DNA from: Thiomicrorhabdus sp.
GTDB taxonomy: Bacteria > Pseudomonadota > Gammaproteobacteria > Thiomicrospirales > Thiomicrospiraceae
Direction of reading: 5' to 3'
Length of the DNA: 38,663 nucleotides
Assembly (NCBI GenBank): GCA_015487015.1
Contig: WFQP01000092.1
Location: 1-38,663 of the forward strand
A program made the translations under genes and the position numbers. This document shows positions 32,752 through 38,663 of the stretch, piece by piece. The notes under the pieces were generated by a model. It was given only the letters and a program-made list of their open reading frames with translations. It did not search any database and was not told the origin of the DNA. Numbering within the stretch: position 1 is the first letter of the stretch; each line of letters starts with the position of its first letter.

Positions 32752-33777
32752 CTACTTTTTCAAGAGTGAGCCTAAAATTTTTGCCATCACATCCACATTT
32801 GGCACCACTTTTTCATAATTCATTCGGCTGGGGCCTACTACGCCTAAAACACCGAGCACTTCGCCTTCAACTTCATAGGGCGTACTCACAATACTGCAAT
32901 CTTGATAAACTTGACTGCCACACTCATGGCCAATAAACACTTGAACCCCTTGTGCATTCATACTCTTATCCAAAATACTTAACATTTCAGTGTGATGTTC
33001 AAAGGAGTGAAACAACGACTTTAACTTATCCGTCTCAGCCAACTCTTGATAGTTTAATAAGTTACTTTGCCCTGAAACTAAAAAAGGTATCTCTTGCTGA
33101 AGTTGTTCACTCAATACCGTATCGGTTGCTTCAATAACAGACAACATAAATTCATTAGTGGTACTTCGAATCTGATTCATACGTTCAATTAATGACCGCT
33201 TAGCATTCGCTAAACTCATCCCCACACACTGTTCATTGAGGAAGTTAGCCACTTTAATTAACTCATCAGCTGTCACCGCGGCATCCAGCTCAATAATTCG
33301 ATTTTGTACATCCTGCTCATTAAAGACCAACACCACTAATACACGCGTATCACCTAATGCCACAAAATCAATGTGTCTTAAAATCCCTTGCTCTCTGTTT
33401 GGCATTAACACCAAACTAGCCATACCAGTAATACCTGACAACATTTGAGATGCACTCGACATTAATGCATCTTGGCTTAAAGTTAAAGAGAGCTCTTGAC
33501 GAATACGTTCTTCACCCTGTTGCGACAACGGCTGGTAGGTTAATAACGAATCTACAAAAAAACGGTACCCTTTGTCCGTCGGAATACGACCAGCTGAGGT
33601 GTGTGGGGAGTGAATCATTCCCATTCTCTCTAAGTCTGCCATCACATTACGAACCGTAGCGGAACTTAACCCCACCTCTGGGCATTTTGCCAAAGTGGTT
33701 GAACCAATGGGCTTCCCCTCATTGAGGTATAATCCCATTAAATTTTTAAACAAAAGTTGTGAACGGTCGTTTAACAT
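32752..33777 (-). CDS. hrcA: Heat-inducible transcription repressor HrcA
   Basis: LSSATVRNVMADLERMGMIHSPHTSAGRIPTDKGYRFFVD; gene order hrcA-grpE-dnaK-dnaJ. Confidence 0.96.
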   Translation of the reverse strand: MLNDRSQLLFKNLMGLYLNEGKPIGSTTLAKCPEVGLSSATVRNVMADLERMGMIHSPHTSAGRIPTDKGYRFFVDSLLTYQPLSQQGEERIRQELSLTLSQDALMSSASQMLSGITGMASLVLMPNREQGILRHIDFVALGDTRVLVVLVFNEQDVQNRIIELDAAVTADELIKVANFLNEQCVGMSLANAKRSLIERMNQIRSTTNEFMLSVIEATDTVLSEQLQQEIPFLVSGQSNLLNYQELAETDKLKSLFHSFEHHTEMLSILDKSMNAQGVQVFIGHECGSQVYQDCSIVSTPYEVEGEVLGVLGVVGPSRMNYEKVVPNVDVMAKILGSLLKK

Positions 33778-33822
33778 CTGTTAGCCTAGATTAAAAGAAG
33801 CACTAGAGGGCACTTATTGCAC

Positions 33823-33849
33823 TTAGCAGTCATATTGTATGACTGCTAA
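33823..33849. promoter_or_regulatory. CIRCE-like HrcA operator (variant): TTAGCAGTC-N9-GACTGCTAA
   Basis: Perfect 9-9-9 inverted repeat, 46 nt upstream of hrcA. Canonical CIRCE is TTAGCACTC-N9-GAGTGCTAA. Confidence 0.85.
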
Positions 33850-33877
33850 ATTATAAGGCGAGCCCCTATTTATTCAA
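33850..33877 (-). promoter_or_regulatory. Predicted hrcA promoter TTGAAT-N16-TATAAT adjacent to the CIRCE-like operator
   Basis: Minus strand TTGAAT (33877-33872) and TATAAT (33855-33850), immediately upstream of the palindrome. Confidence 0.65.
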
Positions 33878-33914
33878 GGATTTTTAATAATTTTATTTAA
33901 CGAGTCTTAATTGT

Positions 33915-34793
33915 ATGTTTGAAACATTTGGAATTTTTGGAAAATACAATGGCATTCAATGCTGGGATACCATTGATAAACTGGTGCAACACCTACAAGC
34001 ACAAGGCAAAACCGTCTACCTAGACTCAGCTTCTTGCCATGATTTCCCCCAAGCTCGCTATGACATTGAAATCATCAAACGAGATCAGATGGCCAAACAA
34101 ATTGATGTGGCCATTGTCGTAGGGGGAGACGGTACTTTCTTAGATGTAGCACGCTCCATCGTTGACCAAAAAATTCCTATTTTAGGCATCAACCTCGGCC
34201 GCCTAGGTTTTTTAACCGATATATCGCCTAAAGACATGCTCAATACGCTTGATGCGATGATGCAAGGTTCCTATGAGGAAGAGGAGCGTAATTTAATTCG
34301 CGTCACCATTTATAAGGGGGATAAAAAATTATTTGACCAGCTGGCCTTCAACGATGTGGTCATCCATAAAACTGAATCCCCTCGTATGATTGAGTTTGAA
34401 ACCTTTGTCGACAGCCGCTTTTTAAACAGCCAACGATCCGATGGGTTAATTATTTCAACCCCTACAGGCTCAACCGCTTACGCACTCTCTGCAGGAGGCC
34501 CTATTTTAGACCCCTCTTTAGATGTATTAAGCTTAGTCTCAATCAATCCTCACACCATGAGCACGCGACCTTACGTGGTATCAGGCAGCAGTGTTATTGA
34601 GCTGCGCCCTCATGCCGATCTCTGTCATGGTACAGCCAATATCATCTGCGATGGGCAAGTTTCTTATGTGATTTCTGCTGGGTATCGAACTCAAATCACA
34701 CGCCATCAACATTTTATTAAAATGTTGCATCCAAAAGGCCACGACCATTTTGAACTCCTTCGTGCTAAACTCCACTGGGGCGATAAACTTTAA
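33915..34793 (+). CDS. nadK: NAD kinase
   Basis: VVGGDGTFLDVAR; LGRLGFLTDI; DGLIISTPTGSTAYALSAGGPI. Confidence 0.96.
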   Translation: MFETFGIFGKYNGIQCWDTIDKLVQHLQAQGKTVYLDSASCHDFPQARYDIEIIKRDQMAKQIDVAIVVGGDGTFLDVARSIVDQKIPILGINLGRLGFLTDISPKDMLNTLDAMMQGSYEEEERNLIRVTIYKGDKKLFDQLAFNDVVIHKTESPRMIEFETFVDSRFLNSQRSDGLIISTPTGSTAYALSAGGPILDPSLDVLSLVSINPHTMSTRPYVVSGSSVIELRPHADLCHGTANIICDGQVSYVISAGYRTQITRHQHFIKMLHPKGHDHFELLRAKLHWGDKL

Positions 34794-34846
34794 CCCTCCA
34801 GTTTCAATGCAAAATTACAGCACAAAAAATAAGAAAAGATACCTTT

Positions 34847-36508
34847 ATGCTTCAAGAATTAACCATCCAAAATCTAGCCCTTATTGAGAAATTACACTTA
34901 AACTTTCACTCAGGGTTTAGCACGCTAACAGGCGAAACAGGAGCTGGAAAATCCATTTTATTAGACGCCTTAGGATTAAGTCTAGGTGAACGTGCCGACA
35001 GTAGCTTAGTTCGTCATAACACAGCTCGAGCAGATGTCATTGCCCAGTTTAATATCGAAACCCAACCTAACGTACAAGCGTGGCTGAAACAACATGAGCT
35101 GGAAGATGATCAGGACTGTTTGTTGAGACGAACGGTTACACCAGAAGGACGCTCAAAAGCCTATATAAACAGCCGTCCAGTACCCGCAAGTCAACTCAAA
35201 AAACTTGGGAGCTTGCTGATCGATATTCATGGACAACACGAACATCAATCGTTACTCTCCAGCACAAAGCAACTCGAATTATTGGATGCGTATGCGGCTC
35301 ACCCTACTTTAACGCCTGCCTGCAAACAAAGCTATCAAGCTTGGCAAACCTTACAGCAAACGCTTAAAACACACTTAGAAAACCAAGTCGATGACCAAAA
35401 CAGGCTCGAGCTATTGCGCTTTCAAAACACTGAATTCAATGAGATACAACCAGTACAAGATGAGTTTGAAACACTCTCGCAAGAACAGCACCAACTCTCA
35501 CACGCCAAAGAGATTCAGACCGCCTGCCAAACCGCTTATGACGCGATTGAAGGAGAATCAGGAGCAGCCGAAAAAATAAACCAAGCGATTTTAAGCTTAG
35601 AGCAAATTGCCGATGTAACGCCCCTGCTGCAAACAAATTTAGCACAACTCAACAGCGCACTCATTGAAGCTCAAGAAGCCGCAAGTGAAATTCAGCACCA
35701 AGCCAATACAACAGAGCTTGACCCACAACGTTTAACGGCCATAGAAGAGCGCTTATCACAGCTCTTTAGCTTAGCTAAAAAGTACAACATTGATCCCTCT
35801 GAATTAACCATCAAACAACAACAGTTACAGCAATCGCTCTCAGAGCTCACCCAATCCGAAGACTCTTTAGGTACATTAAAACAAGAGATTGAAGACGCTT
35901 GGAATTACTTTCAAAGCCAAGCGAAACAATTGCAAACATCTCGCCAAAAGGCAGCCAAAAAACTCTCTTATGTTGTCACCGAAGGGATGCGAACACTTGG
36001 AATGCCCAATGGGCAGTTTGAAGTACGTTTAGAAACGTTAGAAACGCCCAATATAATGGGACTAGATAAAGTGGCTTTTTACGTAACAGCCAACAAAGGC
36101 CAACCCCCGCAACCTCTTGCAAAAGTAGCTTCAGGAGGAGAGCTATCTCGTATCAGTCTGGCTATACAGGTCGCTACCGCAGAAGTGGCCTGTCTACCCA
36201 CGTTAATTTTTGATGAGGTTGATGTGGGCATTGGTGGGGGTATTGCCGAAGTCGTGGGTAAAAAAATGCAACAACTGGGCAACCATAAACAGATACTGTC
36301 CATCACACACCTTGCACAGGTCGCTTCGCACGGGCACTGCCACTTACATATTGAAAAACAAACACGTAATGAACAAACTTACACGCACGTCACGGAACTT
36401 ACCAATGAAAAACGCATTGAAGAATTGGCCAGAATGATGGGAGGTCTAACCGTGACTGAACAGACGTTAAGTCACGCTAAAGAGATGTTAAAAAATGCTC
36501 AAAAATAG
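34847..36508 (+). CDS. recN: DNA repair protein RecN
   Basis: MLQELTIQNLALIEKLHLNFHSGFSTLTGETGAGKSILLDALGL; FDEVDVGIGGGIAEVVGKKM. Confidence 0.96.
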   Translation: MLQELTIQNLALIEKLHLNFHSGFSTLTGETGAGKSILLDALGLSLGERADSSLVRHNTARADVIAQFNIETQPNVQAWLKQHELEDDQDCLLRRTVTPEGRSKAYINSRPVPASQLKKLGSLLIDIHGQHEHQSLLSSTKQLELLDAYAAHPTLTPACKQSYQAWQTLQQTLKTHLENQVDDQNRLELLRFQNTEFNEIQPVQDEFETLSQEQHQLSHAKEIQTACQTAYDAIEGESGAAEKINQAILSLEQIADVTPLLQTNLAQLNSALIEAQEAASEIQHQANTTELDPQRLTAIEERLSQLFSLAKKYNIDPSELTIKQQQLQQSLSELTQSEDSLGTLKQEIEDAWNYFQSQAKQLQTSRQKAAKKLSYVVTEGMRTLGMPNGQFEVRLETLETPNIMGLDKVAFYVTANKGQPPQPLAKVASGGELSRISLAIQVATAEVACLPTLIFDEVDVGIGGGIAEVVGKKMQQLGNHKQILSITHLAQVASHGHCHLHIEKQTRNEQTYTHVTELTNEKRIEELARMMGGLTVTEQTLSHAKEMLKNAQK

Positions 36509-36528
36509 TAAAAAGCCTCAAGGAGGTG

Positions 36529-36939
36529 TTATTGCTCTTCCGTCATTTCACCATAAATAACCAAACTGTGGCTGGATACTTTGTAACCACTCTCCTTGGC
36601 AATCTCTTGAATACGCGCTTCAATAATCGGATCAACAAACTCTTTGACTTTACCCGATTTAACACACACTAAATGATCATGGTTATCGCCCGTATCTAAC
36701 TCAAAAATTGAGATATTATTTTCAAAGTTTAAACGGCGAACAATACCTGCTTGCTCAAATTGAGTAAGCACACGGTACACCGTCGCAAGTCCGACCTCTT
36801 CACCCTGCTCTAATAATATTTTATACACATCCTCTGCGGTGAGATGATGCTGATCATCTATCCGTTCAAGAATTTCTAAAATTTTAACTCTAGGCAGTGT
36901 TACTTTTAACCCAAACTTTTTAAGCTCTGCTCCGCTCAT
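36529..36939 (-). CDS. fur: Ferric uptake regulator Fur
   Basis: LKVTLPRVKILEILE...HLTAEDVYK...GLATVYRVLTQFEQAGIVRRLNFE...HDHLVC. Divergent from bamE, as is common. Confidence 0.93.
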   Translation of the reverse strand: MSGAELKKFGLKVTLPRVKILEILERIDDQHHLTAEDVYKILLEQGEEVGLATVYRVLTQFEQAGIVRRLNFENNISIFELDTGDNHDHLVCVKSGKVKEFVDPIIEARIQEIAKESGYKVSSHSLVIYGEMTEEQ

Positions 36940-36979
36940 TTTACCCTCTGGTTTTTATTATTTTTAAAGCAATATTAGG

Positions 36980-37000
36980 TACCTTGGTATTAACAAGGTA
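36980..37000. promoter_or_regulatory. Candidate operator palindrome TACCTTG-gtattaa-CAAGGTA in the fur/bamE intergenic region
   Basis: Perfect 7-bp inverted repeat with a 7-nt spacer between divergent genes. Confidence 0.4.
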
Positions 37001-37082
37001 AGCCCAACACAAGGCTTATGTATAGAAATAACTTAGCGTGTATAATACCTTAAATTATCTAATCACAAGAATTAAATACACG

Positions 37083-37532
37083 ATGAAACAATTCACTCAA
37101 CCATCCTTGCCCAACCAAGTGAACGTAACCCATTCTGGTCAAAAAAACCCCTACAAAAAACAGGGGGGGGGAAAATTAATAGCACTTGGATTAAGCCTTG
37201 TCCTGCTCTCTGGCTGCTCTTTCTTTCAACCTTATAAAGCCCCATTAACACAGGGAAATGTGATGACACAAGAGGCCATTGCCAGCTTGCAGGTGGGATT
37301 AGATAAAAACCAAGTGCGTGAATTACTCGGGCCTCCTTTAGGAAAAGACCCTTTTAATCCAAATCACTGGGAATATATTTTTTACAGTGCCAACACCGAC
37401 CTACACTCTGATTCAGCCAGACACTTAGTTATCTTGTTCGATGAAGACAACATGTTAAAAAGCTGGGAGAAACGTACTAAAACTATTACGCTCAAAGAGG
37501 ACAACAGTTTCCTAGGCTTAGGTTTTTTTTAA
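37083..37532 (+). CDS. bamE: Outer membrane protein assembly factor BamE (SmpA/OmlA lipoprotein)
   Basis: Lipobox LLSGCSF; QEAIASLQVGLDKNQVRELLGPPLGKDPFNPNHWEYIFY. The track start at 37038 is a GTG overlapping a TATAAT box; ATG at 37083 is preferred. Confidence 0.9.
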   Translation: MKQFTQPSLPNQVNVTHSGQKNPYKKQGGGKLIALGLSLVLLSGCSFFQPYKAPLTQGNVMTQEAIASLQVGLDKNQVRELLGPPLGKDPFNPNHWEYIFYSANTDLHSDSARHLVILFDEDNMLKSWEKRTKTITLKEDNSFLGLGFF

Positions 37533-37551
37533 TACCCGATCTAAAGCCTAC

Positions 37552-37851
37552 TTACTTCCCCTCTTTTTCTTCCTTACGAGCCTGTTCAACCTGCTTACGT
37601 CGCCGATCTCTTGGATCGGCTTTCAACGGACGGTAAACCTCAATACGATCCCCCTCTCTCAATACCGTCTGGTATTCCGTTAACTTGCCAAAAATACCCA
37701 CTTTATCAATATTTACCTTCGGAAAATCAACCAACAGTTGAGACCCCTTTAAAGCCTCAAGCACCGTCGTCCCTTCCTCCACCTGCTCTGTATACAAAAA
37801 TTGCTCATCGGCTAACGCATACGCCACTTCAATTTGAATTTTATTGGCCAT
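37552..37851 (-). CDS. RnfH family (UPF0125, RatB) Ubl-fold protein
   Basis: KIQIEVAYALADEQFLYTEQVEEGTTVLEALKGS...VGIFGKL...REGDRIEVYRPLKADPRDRRR; adjacent to ratA. Likely start MANKIQ. Confidence 0.88.
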   Translation of the reverse strand: MANKIQIEVAYALADEQFLYTEQVEEGTTVLEALKGSQLLVDFPKVNIDKVGIFGKLTEYQTVLREGDRIEVYRPLKADPRDRRRKQVEQARKEEKEGK

Positions 37852-37865
37852 AATCCTACCCAACC

Positions 37866-38300
37866 CTAACCATAAATGACTTTTGCACGTTCACAAAAAG
37901 AGTCCACTAAAGTACTACTTATGTGTTCAAACACCGTACCAATGGCCATGTTTAATACCCCATTACTCACTTCAAATTCCACTTCAAACTGAATTTTACA
38001 GGCATCCACATCCAGTGGCTTAAAAACCCACTCCCCTTTAAGATGCTTAAAAGGACCCTCCAATAAGTGCATTTCAATCCGCTCTCCAACCACTAAATGG
38101 TTTTTAGTTTCAAAGGTTTGACGCAATCCAGCTTTTACAATGGTTACTTTCGCCACCATCTCACTCTCCGTCTCTGAAATCACTTCTGCTGCACCACACC
38201 ACGGTAAAAACTCAGGGTAAGCCGCCACATCATTCACTAAGTTATACATTTGCAAAGCAGAATAAGGCAATAAAGCTGTTCGGGAAATTTTTTTCATCAA
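37866..38300 (-). CDS. ratA: RatA/COQ10-like START-domain protein (type II toxin RatA family)
   Basis: YSALQMYNLVNDVAAYPEFLPWCGAAEVI...LLEGPFKHLKGEWVFKPL; divergent from smpB. Confidence 0.88.
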   Translation of the reverse strand: MMKKISRTALLPYSALQMYNLVNDVAAYPEFLPWCGAAEVISETESEMVAKVTIVKAGLRQTFETKNHLVVGERIEMHLLEGPFKHLKGEWVFKPLDVDACKIQFEVEFEVSNGVLNMAIGTVFEHISSTLVDSFCERAKVIYG

Positions 38301-38410
38301 TCAAGTTACTCAAGCGTTAAATTTAGCGCAACCATTATAACAAAGCCGCAATCGGCTCTGAAACGATTACAAATCATTCACCTAATTTTTTCTCCCCCCC
38401 TTCGGTTTGT

Positions 38411-38416
38411 TATAAT
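38411..38416 (+). promoter_or_regulatory. -10 box (TATAAT) of the smpB promoter
   Basis: Perfect TATAAT about 32 nt upstream of the smpB ATG. The matching -35 position is weak (TTTTCT). Confidence 0.5.
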
Positions 38417-38447
38417 CTGTTTACTAAACTGATCACTGGCAAAAAAC

Positions 38448-38663
38448 ATGGCAAAAAAATCTAAAAACAAATCAAGCCCCAACACCATTGCACAAAACAA
38501 AAAAGCACGTTTTGATTACGCCATAGAACAAACCTACGAAGCAGGACTGTCTTTACAAGGCTGGGAAATCAAAAGTATTCGTGATGGCAAAGTTAATATT
38601 AAAGAGAGCTATATTCTCTTAAAAAACCACGAAGCTTTTTTATTTGGTGCGCAAATTCAACCC
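38448..38663 (+). CDS. smpB: SsrA-binding protein SmpB, 3'-truncated by the window edge
   Basis: [72 protein letters not shown]. Confidence 0.93.
   Translation, partial: MAKKSKNKSSPNTIAQNKKARFDYAIEQTYEAGLSLQGWEIKSIRDGKVNIKESYILLKNHEAFLFGAQIQP

Noticed and set aside
37866-38300. ratA-ratB as a novel toxin-antitoxin module
   Set aside because: This is the widely conserved RatA/COQ10-like and RnfH pair beside smpB. The toxin role is debated and nothing here suggests novelty.
38344-38357. Small AGCCG-caat-CGGCT hairpin between ratA and smpB
   Set aside because: Only a 5-bp stem with no U-tract; not enough to claim a function.

Overview
The window looks like ordinary, gene-dense chromosome from a sulfur-oxidising gammaproteobacterium. 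A Thiomicrospira/Hydrogenovibrio-like affiliation is inferred from gene content only. Identified genes: 3' part of cysN; a DUF2061 + APS-kinase-like fusion; soxB; purL; bamC-dapA; bcp; a PIN-PhoH protein; a LysR regulator; an ion channel; the ubi hydroxylases with pepP and ygfB; zapA; 6S RNA with ygfA; a 1777-aa hybrid sensor kinase with an HD-GYP response regulator; rbgA; dapB; dnaJ-dnaK-grpE-hrcA; nadK; recN; fur; bamE; rnfH/ratB; ratA; and the 5' part of smpB. I see no CRISPR array, prophage, tRNA, rRNA or recognisable defence system. The most unusual signals are: (1) a strong excess of G/C homopolymer tracts of 7-11 nt, several inside housekeeping ORFs and one centred in the predicted dapA promoter spacer; (2) a symmetric variant CIRCE operator upstream of hrcA; (3) a membrane-anchored, apparently catalytically dead APS-kinase-like protein next to cysN; (4) a sensor kinase with four tandem periplasmic solute-binding domains, two of them recently duplicated; (5) MITE-like palindromic repeats, one abutting the 6S RNA promoter. 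All calls were made by eye; no database search was run.
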